A stretch of 64,000 bases of DNA from Anaeromyxobacter dehalogenans 2CP-C (GTDB lineage Bacteria > Myxococcota > Myxococcia > Myxococcales > Anaeromyxobacteraceae), in contig NC_007760.1 of NCBI RefSeq assembly GCF_000013385.1, positions 4,624,001 through 4,688,000 on the forward strand. The letters run 5' to 3'. This document shows, piece after piece, positions 46,672-55,092 of the stretch. Both the position numbers and the translations under genes were made by a program. Numbering within the stretch: position 1 is the stretch's first letter; each line of letters opens with the position of its first letter. Under the pieces are notes generated by a model. The model was given only the letters and a program-made list of their open reading frames with translations. It had not been told where the DNA came from and ran no database searches.

Positions 46672-47535
46672 ATGCGGGTGGCGCGGTGGGTCCGGCAGGC
46701 GGCGCGGGTGGTGGAGGAGCTGGCGGCGGCGTACGACGGGAGCGTCCGCCGGCGCCCGGTGGAGCGGCGGACCGACTTCTCCCGCTGCGAGCACCCGGTG
46801 CTGCTGCTGCACGGGTTCTTCAGCTCGCGGCGCACCTGCGCCGTGCTCGAGCGCCGGCTGCGCCGCGACGGGATGGGCGTGTTCACGCTCGACCTCGGCG
46901 GCCTCGGCGGCACGCTCAACACCCGCGGCATCGACGACCTCGCCGACCTGGTGCGCGCCAAGATCGAGCGGCTCTACGCGCGCCACCCCGGGCTCGGGCC
47001 GCTCACCATCGTCGGCCACTCCAAGGGCGGCCTCATCGCCGCCTACTACGTGAAGAAGCTGGGCGGCTGGCGGCGCACGCGCGCGGTGGTGACGCTCGGG
47101 ACCCCGCACCACGGCACGCCCGTCGCGCTGCTCGGGCTGCCCGTCGGCTTCCTTGCGCGCTCGCTCTGGCAGCTCTTCCCCGGCAGCGCCTTCCTGCGCC
47201 GGCTCCACGACGGCCCGTGGCCGGGCCAGGTCCGGCTCGTGTCGATCTGGTCGCGCGACGACGGCGCGTCGCCCTACCCGTCGGCGGTCATCGAGACGCA
47301 CGGGCTGCCCCACCTCGCGAACGTCGAGGTGCAGGCGCACCACGCCGCGTTCCTCACCAGCCAGCGCGTCTACCAGGCCCTGCTGCACGAGATCCTCGCC
47401 GCCATCGAGGCGGTGCCGGCCCGGCGTGGCCCGCTGACCGCCATGGAGGGCGGGCGCCCCGCCTCGCGGTCCGCCGAGGCGGACGCGCCGGCGCGGGCCC
47501 GGCCCGGCGGCGCCGCCGGCACCGACGCCGCCTGA
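46672..47535 (+). CDS. Alpha/beta hydrolase, lipase-like
   Basis: 287 codons from ATG 46672 with GGAGG upstream. HPVLLLHGFFSSRRTCAVLE forms the oxyanion loop (HGFF). TIVGHSKGGLIAAYYV is the nucleophile elbow, with Ser117 in GHSKGG. LGTPHHGTPVALLGLP is typical of triacylglycerol lipases. The last 35 residues are Ala/Pro-rich. There is no obvious signal peptide, so it may act in the cytoplasm or be exported by another route. Likely substrates are acylglycerols or esters. It diverges from the DAHP synthase gene. Confidence 0.87.
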   Translation: MRVARWVRQAARVVEELAAAYDGSVRRRPVERRTDFSRCEHPVLLLHGFFSSRRTCAVLERRLRRDGMGVFTLDLGGLGGTLNTRGIDDLADLVRAKIERLYARHPGLGPLTIVGHSKGGLIAAYYVKKLGGWRRTRAVVTLGTPHHGTPVALLGLPVGFLARSLWQLFPGSAFLRRLHDGPWPGQVRLVSIWSRDDGASPYPSAVIETHGLPHLANVEVQAHHAAFLTSQRVYQALLHEILAAIEAVPARRGPLTAMEGGRPASRSAEADAPARARPGGAAGTDAA

Positions 47536-47604
47536 CGCGCCTCGCGCCGCCGCCGCGCGGAGGTCGAGGTCGCCGCGGCGGCCGGGTCCGGCTATCCTGC
47601 CGCC

Positions 47605-48048
47605 GTGCGCGATCGGCGCTGGGACTTCCTGTACGACCGGCAGAGGCAGCCGGTGAAGGCGTACCTCCTCGAGCGGTTCGCCGAGGAGCTGGCGCGCGAG
47701 CTGGAGGCGTGGCCGCCGCCCGAGATCCCGTGGGAGAGCGAGGCGGAGCGCGCGCGCTGGGGGCACGGCGCGGCGGAGCGGCCGCGCGACGACGTGCTGC
47801 GGCTCGCGCTCGAGCTGGCGCGGCTCGACCTCGTGCGCGAGTACGACGAGGTCGAGCGGAGGCGCGCGCGCGAGGCGCACCGCCTGCAGACGCCCGCCGA
47901 GCACGCGGCGCTCCACCTGCTCGTGCGCCTGGTGACCGAGGCGTGCCTCGAGCTGAAGGAGCGCGCCGAGGGCGCGCACCTCACCCGCGCCGACCTCGCC
48001 GGCGTGCCGGACCTGCTGGAGCGAAGGCTGTTCCGCGTGACGCTGTAG
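47605..48048 (+). CDS. Conserved hypothetical protein, charged helical
   Basis: 147 codons from GTG. The sequence begins RDRRWDFLYDRQRQPVKAYLLERF, then is rich in Glu, Arg and Leu throughout (EAERARWGHGAAERPRDDVL; LARLDLVREYDEVERRRARE). It is likely an all-helical cytoplasmic protein; no catalytic motif or transmembrane segment is present. I do not recognise the family. It follows the lipase by 69 bases on the same strand. Confidence 0.6.
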   Translation: MRDRRWDFLYDRQRQPVKAYLLERFAEELARELEAWPPPEIPWESEAERARWGHGAAERPRDDVLRLALELARLDLVREYDEVERRRAREAHRLQTPAEHAALHLLVRLVTEACLELKERAEGAHLTRADLAGVPDLLERRLFRVTL

Positions 48049-48066
48049 CGAGCTGGCGACGCTCGC

Positions 48067-48327
48067 TCAGTGCCGGCGCGCCTTCGGCGCCAGCGCACCG
48101 TGCGGCCGCTCGCCCGGCCGGCGGAAGCTCGGCGGGTTCACGACCCAGAGGACGAAGACGAACAGCGCCACCAGCGCCCCGGCCACGAAGACCGCGAACA
48201 CCCACGGGAGGATCCCGTCCGCGGCGGGGTGCGGCTGGTAGATCGGCCCCTGCGCCGCAGCGGCGAACGCCAGCACCAGCGCGGTGACCGCGAGCACGTG
48301 GCCCGCCGTGCGAGCGAGCGGGTTCAC
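48067..48327 (-). CDS. Small two-helix membrane protein
   Basis: 86 codons from GTG 48327. AGHVLAVTALVLAFAAAAQG and GILPWVFAVFVAGALVALFVFVLWVV are two transmembrane helices. A basic Pro-rich tail PPSFRRPGERPHGALAPKARRH follows. The GTG start overlaps the stop of the small membrane gene upstream by 4 bases, so the two are coupled. Function is unknown; the pair resembles accessory subunits of membrane complexes. Confidence 0.6.
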   Translation of the reverse strand: MNPLARTAGHVLAVTALVLAFAAAAQGPIYQPHPAADGILPWVFAVFVAGALVALFVFVLWVVNPPSFRRPGERPHGALAPKARRH

Positions 48328-48533
48328 GGCCCCGGCCCCCTCGCCCCCGGCGTCCGCCGCGGCCGGGAGAAGAACATCCGGAACAGCGCCACGATCACGA
48401 GCGCCGCGACCAGCATCCACAGCCACCCGTAGCCGCTCCGCGGCGCCGGCGCGGCGTCCCCGCCCGCCTGCGCCAGCGCGGCGAGCGGCAGGTACGCGAC
48501 CGAGAGGCCGGTGAAGAGGCGAGCGAGCGGCAT
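48324..48533 (-). CDS. Small single-span exported membrane protein
   Basis: 69 codons. A hydrophobic N-terminus (VAYLPLAALAQ) may be a cleaved signal, then GYGWLWMLVAALVIVALFRMFF is a clear transmembrane helix with basic tail RPRRTPGARGP. The gene is translationally coupled to the downstream membrane protein by GTGA overlap. No family is recognised. Confidence 0.55.
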   Translation of the reverse strand: MPLARLFTGLSVAYLPLAALAQAGGDAAPAPRSGYGWLWMLVAALVIVALFRMFFSRPRRTPGARGPGP

Positions 48534-48640
48534 GGATCCCCCGCGCCTCGCGATGGACCGACGAGGCGCGAGAGGAAGATGCGGACCGTGGACGCCAGGG
48601 GGAAGCGGCGTGGGGAGTGCCCCACCGCGGCGATCGGACG

Positions 48641-48670
48641 GTCGCTCGCCCGTCGTTCAAGACGGCGAGC
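48641..48670 (-). terminator. Bulged hairpin after the 48.7-49.4 kb gene pair
   Basis: On the minus strand GCTCGCCGTC pairs with GACGGGCGAGC across a short loop, with one bulged base. It lies directly downstream of the exported protein gene. There is no clear T-run. Confidence 0.35.
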
Positions 48671-48679
48671 GCGGACTCC

Positions 48680-49189
48680 CTACCTGCGCCACCACCGGAA
48701 CGAGGTCCCGTCGAAGTGGACGTGGACGGCGTCGCAGTCGCCGGCGGACAGAACGATGCCCTTGCCGCCGCGTTCCGCCGCGCGCCGGAGGTACGCGGCG
48801 GTCCTGCGCGCGGTCTCGCAGGACGCGTCGTCCGATGCGTCATCGCAGCCGAGCTCGGCCAGGTCGATTCCGGGATCCTCGAGCGCGATCGTCGCGTCGC
48901 CGGGCGCGCCGCACAGGCCCGAGGCGCGAGCCGGATCGTGGACGAACTCGAGCACCCAGGCGCGGTCGCCCCGGGCGCCATCCACGATGCCCACGCTGGA
49001 AGTGTTCCCCGACGATCCCAGGAACACGTGATCGGCCCGCCCGTCGAACGTGACGTCCGCGACGAGCGGGGTGCGCCACTGCACTCCGGGTGCGCGCGCC
49101 CGAATGGCCTTCTCCGCCTCGGCGACGCGCGTGGCAGGCGTTCCAGCCAGGGCCACGCAGGCGATGATCGGCCATAGCCAGTCGGTCAT
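48680..49189 (-). CDS. Exported hypothetical protein
   Basis: 169 codons from ATG 49189, with GGAGCGG upstream. The N-terminus TDWLWPIIACVALAGTPATR looks like a signal peptide with a cysteine. The mature part has VADVTFDGRADHVFLGSSGN, a form seen in calcium-binding FG-GAP-like or DUF4785-style beta proteins, and several Cys residues (ASGLCGAP, LGCDDASDD, SCETARRTAAY). It ends VHFDGTSFRWWRR. Function is unknown. Its ATG overlaps the stop of a 57-codon gene by 4 bases. Confidence 0.65.
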   Translation of the reverse strand: MTDWLWPIIACVALAGTPATRVAEAEKAIRARAPGVQWRTPLVADVTFDGRADHVFLGSSGNTSSVGIVDGARGDRAWVLEFVHDPARASGLCGAPGDATIALEDPGIDLAELGCDDASDDASCETARRTAAYLRRAAERGGKGIVLSAGDCDAVHVHFDGTSFRWWRR

Positions 49190-49359
49190 GAGCCGCTCCT
49201 GGGCGACGGGGCCAGCTCCAGCGACGGGACCTTGGCCTTGAGCGCCTCGTACTCGGCAGGACCGAGCTCGAGGAACGCGTCCTGCTCGTGCGCGATCGTC
49301 CCGAGAATGGTGGCCCTCGGCTCCGGCGCGATGGTGTAGACGGCATTCGGCAACGACAT
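49186..49359 (-). CDS. 57-residue hypothetical protein coupled to the exported protein
   Basis: ATG 49359 (or GTG 49362) to TGA at 49186-49188. The sequence begins MSLPNAVYTIAPEPRATILG, then IAHEQDAFLELGPAEYEAL, and ends in a Pro/Ser tail. It overlaps the ATG of the next gene by 4 bases, which argues that both are translated. It has no signal peptide and no known motif. Too short for standard gene callers, so it may be missed in annotation. Confidence 0.55.
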   Translation of the reverse strand: MSLPNAVYTIAPEPRATILGTIAHEQDAFLELGPAEYEALKAKVPSLELAPSPRSGS

Positions 49360-49478
49360 CACGGGTGGCCGCCGGCGTTCGACGAGATCCTACCTCGGCA
49401 GGAGCTCGGCGGGCCACTCTGCGTGAAACGTGCGCCCGGACGCGCGCCGGGGTGGTCCCGGCGCGCGCGGTGACGCGG

Positions 49479-50132
49479 CTACTTCGCCGCCTTCGGCACC
49501 TTCTCCCAGTCGGCCAGGAACTTCTTCAGGCCGGCGTCGGTGAGCGGGTGCTTCGCGAGCTGCTCGATCACCGAGTACGGGATGGTCGCCACGTCGGCGC
49601 CGAGCTTGGCGGCCTCGAGGACGTGCACCGGGTGGCGCACGCTCGCGACCAGCACCTGCGTCTTGAACCCGTAGTTCCGGTAGATCTGGACGATGTCGGC
49701 GACCATCGCCATGCCGTCCTGCGAGATGTCGTCGAGCCGCCCGACGAACGGCGAGATGTACGTCGCGCCGGCCTTCGCGGCGAGGAGCGCCTGGACCGGC
49801 GAGAAGCACAGGGTGACGTTCACCTTGGTGCCCTCGTCGGTGAGCGTCTTCACGGCGCGCAGCCCCTCGACGGTGAGCGGCACCTTGATGACGACCTGCG
49901 AGCCGAACTTCGCGTAGTGGCGCCCCTCGCGCAGCATCCCCTCGTAGTCGGTGGCGGTCACCTCGGCCGAGATCGGGCCGGGGACGAGCTGGACGATCTC
50001 CTTCAGCACGTCCTCGAAGCCGCGGCCGGTCTTGGCGACGAGCGAGGGGTTGGTGGTCACGCCGTCGCACAGGCCGAGGGCCAGGGCCTTCTTGATCTCG
50101 CCGACGTCCGCAGTATCGATGAAGAATTTCAT
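49479..50132 (-). CDS. tal: Transaldolase/fructose-6-phosphate aldolase-like
   Basis: 217 codons from ATG 50132. [20 protein letters not shown] and [15 protein letters not shown] open the small TalC-type barrel. VVIKVPLT contains the Schiff-base lysine (about Lys83), and [14 protein letters not shown] is conserved. The chain has the length of the short transaldolases of archaea and bacteria. It shuttles dihydroxyacetone units between sugar phosphates in the non-oxidative pentose pathway. It diverges from the arabinose-5-phosphate isomerase gene. Confidence 0.95.
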   Translation of the reverse strand: MKFFIDTADVGEIKKALALGLCDGVTTNPSLVAKTGRGFEDVLKEIVQLVPGPISAEVTATDYEGMLREGRHYAKFGSQVVIKVPLTVEGLRAVKTLTDEGTKVNVTLCFSPVQALLAAKAGATYISPFVGRLDDISQDGMAMVADIVQIYRNYGFKTQVLVASVRHPVHVLEAAKLGADVATIPYSVIEQLAKHPLTDAGLKKFLADWEKVPKAAK

Positions 50133-50218
50133 GGTCTTCCTCCAGGGGGCCGGCGTCACATAGCGCACCCGCGCGCCCTGCCGCAAGCGCCGCGGAAGTG
50201 CTATATCGGCGGCCGACC

Positions 50219-51265
50219 ATGGCCTCCAGCCGCAGCAGCCGGGCCCGGGTGGTGAAGCTCCCCGCGCGCCGTTCGCGGGCGAGCGCCCGCCCGCGCCCCC
50301 GCACCCAGGATCTCGTCACCTACGGCCGCACCGTCGTCGAGGCCGAGGCGCGCGCCATCGGCGCGGTCCCCCTCGACGACGCCTTCGCCACCGCCGTCCG
50401 CTGGATCCTCGGCTGCAAGGGCCGGGTGGTGGTGACGGGGATGGGCAAGCCGGGCTTCGTGGCCCAGAAGATCTCCGCCACGCTGGCCTCCACCGGCACC
50501 CCTTCGCTCTACGTCCACCCGGCCGAGGCCGCGCACGGCGACCTGGGCCGCATCGCGCGCGACGACCTGGTCTTCGCGCTCTCGAACTCGGGCGAGACCG
50601 AGGAGATCCTCCGGCTCCTCCCGTCGCTCAAGAAGATCGGCGCGAAGATCGTCGCCATCACCGCCGACCGGTCCAACCGGCTGGCGCGGGCGGCGGACCT
50701 GGTGATCGCCATCGGGAACGTCGAGGAGGCCTGCCCCATGGGGCTCGCCCCGACCGCCTCCACCGCGGTGCTGCTGGCGGTGGGCGACGCGCTCTCGATG
50801 ACGGTGCTCGCGAACCGCCCGTTCGACCGCGAGGAGTACGCGCTGTTCCACCCGGGCGGCAAGCTCGGCCGCGGCCTGATGAAGGTCCACGAGCTGATGC
50901 GCGGCGAGACCTCGAACCCGGTGGTCCGCGAGGACGCGCCGCTCGCCGCCGCGGTGGCCGTCATGACCGAGACGCCCGGGCGCCCGGGCGCGACCTCGGT
51001 GGTCGCCGCCGACGGCACGCTGGTGGGCATCTTCACCGACGGTGACCTCCGGCGGTTGGTCGAGCGCGGTGACACCGACTTCTCCCGCCCGGTCAGCTCG
51101 GCGATGTGCAAGGGCCCGAAGACGGTGCGCCCGGACGCGCTGGTGGTGGACGCGGCGCGCGTGCTGCGGCAGGCGCGCATCGACCAGGTGCCGGTGGTGG
51201 ACGCCGACGGGCGCCCGGTGGGCCTGCTCGACGTGCAGGACCTCCTCGCCGCCAAGATCCTCTGA
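50219..51265 (+). CDS. kdsD: Arabinose-5-phosphate isomerase (KpsF/GutQ family)
   Basis: 348 codons from ATG 50219. The N-terminal 35 residues are basic and low complexity. The SIS domain reads [26 protein letters not shown] and [22 protein letters not shown] (short motifs GMGKPG and SNSGETEE). Two CBS domains follow ([25 protein letters not shown]-like [13 protein letters not shown]). It interconverts ribulose-5-phosphate and arabinose-5-phosphate for Kdo in lipopolysaccharide. An aldolase gene follows after 6 bases. Confidence 0.95.
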   Translation: MASSRSSRARVVKLPARRSRASARPRPRTQDLVTYGRTVVEAEARAIGAVPLDDAFATAVRWILGCKGRVVVTGMGKPGFVAQKISATLASTGTPSLYVHPAEAAHGDLGRIARDDLVFALSNSGETEEILRLLPSLKKIGAKIVAITADRSNRLARAADLVIAIGNVEEACPMGLAPTASTAVLLAVGDALSMTVLANRPFDREEYALFHPGGKLGRGLMKVHELMRGETSNPVVREDAPLAAAVAVMTETPGRPGATSVVAADGTLVGIFTDGDLRRLVERGDTDFSRPVSSAMCKGPKTVRPDALVVDAARVLRQARIDQVPVVDADGRPVGLLDVQDLLAAKIL

Positions 51266-51271
51266 CCCGCC

Positions 51272-51979
51272 GTGGCCCGCGCTCCCCGCCCGCGCGCCGT
51301 CCTCCCCCGCGCCGCGCCCCGCGCGCGGACCGCCCCGCGGGAGCGCGCGCTCGCCGACGCGGTGGTGGAGACCTGCCACCGGCTGGCCGCGCTCGACCTC
51401 ATCGGCGCCGGCGAGGGGAACGTCTCGGTGCGGCTCGGGCCGGACGCGTTCCTGGTCACCGCCTCGGGCGTGAACAAGGGCCTGCTCCGGCCCGGGCACG
51501 TGCTGCGCATCGACGGCGCCGGCGCGGTGACCCGCGGCGCGGGCCGCCCCTCGACCGAGCTGCGCATGCACCTCGCCGCCTACGCGGCGCGGCCGGACGT
51601 GGAGGCCATCGTCCACGCCCACCCCATCACCGCGGTGGCGCTCACCGTCGCGGGCGTGCCGCCGCCGAACGACCTCGTGCCGGAGGCCGCGGTGACGCTG
51701 GGCGAGATCGCGCTCGCGCCGTTCGCGACGCCCGGCACCGGCGAGGTGCCCGCCTCGCTCGCGCCGTACCTGGCGCGGCACGACGTGCTGCTGCTCGAGC
51801 GCCACGGCGCGCTCGCGCTGGGGCGCACGCTCTCCGAGGCGCTCGACCGGATGGAGACCCTGGAGCGGGTGGCGCGGATCGCGCTCGCCGCGCGGCTCGC
51901 GGGGCGCTGCACGCCGCTGCCGGCGGACGCGGTGGACCGGGTGCTCCTCGCCGCGGGCAAGCCGGCGCGGAAGCGCTAG
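51272..51979 (+). CDS. Class II aldolase/adducin-family protein
   Basis: 235 codons from GTG. The first 25 residues are basic. LDLIGAGEGNVSVRLGPDAFLVTASGVNKG, VEAIVHAHPITAVALT and LLLERHGALALGRTLSEAL carry the zinc His residues and catalytic acid of L-fuculose/L-ribulose-phosphate aldolases. HAHP is the metal motif. It probably cleaves or epimerises a sugar phosphate; the exact substrate is not clear. The upstream isomerase suggests sugar-phosphate metabolism. Confidence 0.88.
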   Translation: MARAPRPRAVLPRAAPRARTAPRERALADAVVETCHRLAALDLIGAGEGNVSVRLGPDAFLVTASGVNKGLLRPGHVLRIDGAGAVTRGAGRPSTELRMHLAAYAARPDVEAIVHAHPITAVALTVAGVPPPNDLVPEAAVTLGEIALAPFATPGTGEVPASLAPYLARHDVLLLERHGALALGRTLSEALDRMETLERVARIALAARLAGRCTPLPADAVDRVLLAAGKPARKR

Positions 51980-51995
51980 CGCCGGCTCGCAACCC

Positions 51996-52071
51996 GCCCG
52001 CCCCTCGACAGGCTCGGGGCGAGCGGAATCCCGAAAGCCGCTCGGGGTGAGCTCCGTCGAACCCCGAGCGG
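51996..52071. repeat. Two REP-like hairpins between aldolase and folK genes
   Basis: The first (51996-52026) is GCCCCTCGACAGGCTCGGGG then CGAGCGG; the second (52038-52071) reads CCGCTCGGGGTGAGCTCCGT then CGAACCCCGAGCGG. Their arms pair strongly. The second element abuts the folK stop codon directly. They lie between two convergent genes and may serve as a two-way terminator. Confidence 0.75.
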
Positions 52072-52560
52072 TCAGAGCGGGTACAGGCCGGCCACCACCA
52101 GCGGCGCGCCCGGCGCGCGCGCCAGCAGCTCGGCCACCGTGCGGCCCAGCCCCGGCACCACCAGGTCCGGCGCCAGCTCGGCGAGCGGCTCGAGCACGAA
52201 GCGGCGCGCCGCGATGCCGGGGTGCGGGACGGTGAGCGCGGGGGTCCGCACCACGCGATCCGCGTGGACGAGCAGGTCGAGGTCGAGCGTGCGCGGGCCC
52301 CAGCGCAGGCCGCGGCGGCGGCCGGCGGCGCGCTCGGCCGAGGCGAGCACCGCGTGCAGCGCCTCCGGCGTGAGCCCGGCCTCCAGCTCCAGCACGGCGT
52401 TCAGGTAGCGGGGCTGCGGCGGGCCCATGGGCGGCGTGTCGAACACGTGCGAGGCCCGCAGCACCGCGAGGCGGGGCGAGGCGCGCAGGACGCGGGCCGC
52501 GAGCGCCAGGTTGGCCCAGCGATCGCCGAGGTTGCTGCCCACGCCCACGTACGCGCGCAC
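52072..52560 (-). CDS. folK: 2-amino-4-hydroxy-6-hydroxymethyldihydropteridine pyrophosphokinase
   Basis: 162 codons from GTG 52560. RAYVGVGSNLGDRWANLALA is the family opening. RWGPRTLDLDLLVHADRV carries the RxPRxxDLDLL motif for metal and ATP binding, and VPHPGIAARRFVLEPLAE follows. It adds pyrophosphate to the pterin in folate synthesis. It is the last gene of the argH-to-folK run; 29 bases separate it from the FAH-family gene. Confidence 0.96.
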   Translation of the reverse strand: MRAYVGVGSNLGDRWANLALAARVLRASPRLAVLRASHVFDTPPMGPPQPRYLNAVLELEAGLTPEALHAVLASAERAAGRRRGLRWGPRTLDLDLLVHADRVVRTPALTVPHPGIAARRFVLEPLAELAPDLVVPGLGRTVAELLARAPGAPLVVAGLYPL

Positions 52561-52589
52561 GACGAGCCCTTCTCCGCGGGCGGCGCCGC

Positions 52590-53342
52590 TCAGGTCACCG
52601 GGTTCCGCAGCACGCCGATGCCCGGCACCTCCACCTCCACCCAGTCGCCGCGCCGGATGGGGCCGACGCCCTCGGGCGTGCCGGTGGCGATGACGTCGCC
52701 CGGGAGCAGCGTCATCACGCCGGAGATGAACGCCACCAGCGCGAAGACGTCGAACGCCATGTCGCGGGTGTAGCCGCGCTGCCGCTCGGTGCCGTTCACC
52801 CGGCACGCGACCGAGGCGTCGAGCGGGTCGAACGCGGTCTCCACCACCGGGCCCACCGGGCAGAACGTGTCGAAGCCCTTCGCGCGCGTGAACTGCTTCT
52901 CCTCGCGCTGGATGTCACGCGCGGTGACGTCGTTCAGGCAGGTGTAGCCGAACACCGCCCCGCGCGCCTCGGCGGCGCTGGCGTTCGTGAGCGTCCGGCC
53001 CATCACCACGCCGAGCTCGCCCTCGTGGTGCACCTCGCGCGACTGCTCCGGGCAGCGGATGGCGTCCTGGGGCCCGATCACCGAGGTGGAGGGCTTGAGG
53101 AAGATGAGCGGGGTGGTGGGCACCTCGTTGCCGAGCTCGCGCGCGTGCGCCACGTAGTTGCGCCCCACGCAGACGACCTTGGACGGCTCCACCGGCGCGA
53201 GCAGCGTCGCCTCCGCGAGCGGCACCGCCGGCCCCTCGGGCAGGCCGCCGGCCCAGGGCGCGGCGGTGAGCGGGCGCAGGACCTCGCCCTCCACCAGCGC
53301 GTACCGGTCCACGCCGGCGCGGCGGAAGCGGCAGACCCTCAC
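52590..53342 (-). CDS. Fumarylacetoacetate hydrolase-family protein
   Basis: 250 codons from GTG 53342, overlapping the dapB stop by 4 bases. [49 protein letters not shown] and [14 protein letters not shown] are FAH signatures; the Glu in EGELGVVMG and neighbouring residues bind Mg2+. [21 protein letters not shown] is typical. The family includes 2-hydroxyhepta-2,4-dienedioate isomerases and acylpyruvases. Its location in a lysine/diaminopimelate operon does not reveal the substrate. Confidence 0.93.
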   Translation of the reverse strand: MRVCRFRRAGVDRYALVEGEVLRPLTAAPWAGGLPEGPAVPLAEATLLAPVEPSKVVCVGRNYVAHARELGNEVPTTPLIFLKPSTSVIGPQDAIRCPEQSREVHHEGELGVVMGRTLTNASAAEARGAVFGYTCLNDVTARDIQREEKQFTRAKGFDTFCPVGPVVETAFDPLDASVACRVNGTERQRGYTRDMAFDVFALVAFISGVMTLLPGDVIATGTPEGVGPIRRGDWVEVEVPGIGVLRNPVT

Positions 53343-54151
53343 TTCCCGCCCCGCAGGCCCAGCACGTCGGCCATGTCGTAGACGCCGGGGGCCTTGCCGG
53401 GCAGCCAGGCCGCGGCCCGCGCCGCGCCCCGGGCGAACTGCTCGCGGCTGGTGGCGCGGTGGGTGATCTCCACCCGCTCGCCCTCGCCGCAGAAGAACAC
53501 GGTGTGCTCGCCCACCACGTCGCCGCCGCGGAGCGTCTGGATCCCGATCTGCCACGGCGGCCGCTCGCCCAGGATGCCGTGGCGGCTGTACGCGAGCGCG
53601 TCGGCGGGCGCGCGCCCGAGCGCCTCGGCCGCCACCTCGCCCAGCCGCACCGCGGTGCCGGAGGGCGCGTCGCGCTTGTGCTTGTGGTGGATCTCGACCA
53701 CCTCGACGTCGTAGGCGTCGCCGAGCACCCGGGCGGCCTGGCGCACCAGCTCGAACACCACGTTCACGCCCACGCTCATGTTCGGCGAGAGCACCACCGG
53801 CACCTTGCGCGCCGCCTCGGCCACCTTCGCCTTCGCGTCGGGCGTGAAGCCGGTCGAGCCGATCACGAGCGCCACGCCGGCCGCGGCGCACGCCTGCGCG
53901 TGGCGCACCGACGCCTCGTGGCTGGTGAAGTCGATCACCACGTCGGCGCCGGGCAGCGCCTTCGCGAGGTCGTCCACCACCGCGACGCCGAGCGGCTCGC
54001 CGCCCGCGAGCGTCCCCGCGTCCTTCCCGATCGCCGGGCTCCCGGCGCGCTCCACCGCGCCCGAGACCGAGAGGCCGGGCGTCGCCCGCACCAGCCGGAC
54101 GATCTGCGTGCCCATCCGCCCCGCCGCCCCGGTCACCACCACCTTGGTCAT
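53339..54151 (-). CDS. dapB: 4-hydroxy-tetrahydrodipicolinate reductase
   Basis: 270 codons from ATG 54151 with AGGGG upstream; a GTG three codons before is less likely. [18 protein letters not shown] is the NAD(P) site. [20 protein letters not shown] contains the catalytic His/Lys pair (HHxHKxDAPSGTA). It reduces the dapA product in diaminopimelate and lysine synthesis. The gene follows dapA by 15 bases. Confidence 0.97.
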   Translation of the reverse strand: MTKVVVTGAAGRMGTQIVRLVRATPGLSVSGAVERAGSPAIGKDAGTLAGGEPLGVAVVDDLAKALPGADVVIDFTSHEASVRHAQACAAAGVALVIGSTGFTPDAKAKVAEAARKVPVVLSPNMSVGVNVVFELVRQAARVLGDAYDVEVVEIHHKHKRDAPSGTAVRLGEVAAEALGRAPADALAYSRHGILGERPPWQIGIQTLRGGDVVGEHTVFFCGEGERVEITHRATSREQFARGAARAAAWLPGKAPGVYDMADVLGLRGGK

Positions 54152-54166
54152 GTCAGTCACCCCTGC

Positions 54167-55054
54167 TCAGGCGAGCTTCAGCCCGAAGCGCACCATCGCC
54201 TCGCGCACCTTCGCGAGGCTCGCCTCCGACACCGGCGCGAGCGGCAGGCGCAGCTCGCCGCCCGCCCGGCCGAGCAGCGCCACCGCCGCCTTCACCGGCC
54301 CGGGGTTGGTCTCGACGAACATCATCCGGTTCAGCTCGGCCATGGCCGCCTGCTTCGCGAGCGCGCCGGCGAGGTCGCCCGAGCGCGCCGCCACCACCAG
54401 CTCCTTCATGGCGCGCGGCGCGACGTTCGCGATCACCGAGATGACGCCGTGGCCGCCGCAGGCGATGTAGGGGAGCACCGTGAAGTCGTCGCCGGAGAGG
54501 TAGGCGATCGCGTCCTTGCCGACCTTCTCCACGAGCTGGACCTGCCGGTCCATGTTCGCGGTCGCCTCCTTGATGCCGGCGATGGCGCCCGCCTTCGCGA
54601 GCCGCGCCACCGTCTCGGGGAGCAGGTCCACCGAGGTGCGCGACGGCACGTTGTACGCGACCACCGGGAAGCGCGTCGCCTCCCAGATCGCCTGGTAGTG
54701 CCGGAACAGCCCCTCCTGCGTGGGCTTGTTGTAGTAGGGCGTCACCACCAGCGCGGCGTCCGCGCCGAGCGACTTCGCCAGCTTCACCGACTCGATGGCC
54801 TCGTGCGTCGCGTTCGAGCCGGCGCCGGCGATCACCAGCGCCCGGCCGCGCACCGTCTCGATCACCGTGCGGATGACGTCGGCCCGCTCGGCCGGGGTGA
54901 GCGTCACGCCCTCGCCGGTGGTGCCGCACGGCACGATGCCGTCCGTCCCCTCGGCGAGCTGCCACTCGGTCAGCTCGCGGAGGGCGCGCAGGTCCACCGC
55001 GCCGTCCTTCATCGGCGTGACGATGGCCACCATCGAACCTTCGAGTCGTCGCAT
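54167..55054 (-). CDS. dapA: 4-hydroxy-tetrahydrodipicolinate synthase
   Basis: 295 codons from ATG 55054. IVPCGTTGEGVTLTPAER, VVTPYYNKPTQEGLFRHY with the catalytic Tyr, and IAGIKEATANMDR with Schiff-base Lys162 mark the family. It condenses pyruvate with aspartate semialdehyde. It lies 38 bases after lysA and before dapB. Confidence 0.97.
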   Translation of the reverse strand: MRRLEGSMVAIVTPMKDGAVDLRALRELTEWQLAEGTDGIVPCGTTGEGVTLTPAERADVIRTVIETVRGRALVIAGAGSNATHEAIESVKLAKSLGADAALVVTPYYNKPTQEGLFRHYQAIWEATRFPVVAYNVPSRTSVDLLPETVARLAKAGAIAGIKEATANMDRQVQLVEKVGKDAIAYLSGDDFTVLPYIACGGHGVISVIANVAPRAMKELVVAARSGDLAGALAKQAAMAELNRMMFVETNPGPVKAAVALLGRAGGELRLPLAPVSEASLAKVREAMVRFGLKLA

Positions 55055-55092
55055 GGCGTGCTCCCGGCGGGGGGAAGGTGCTGGATCGTAGC

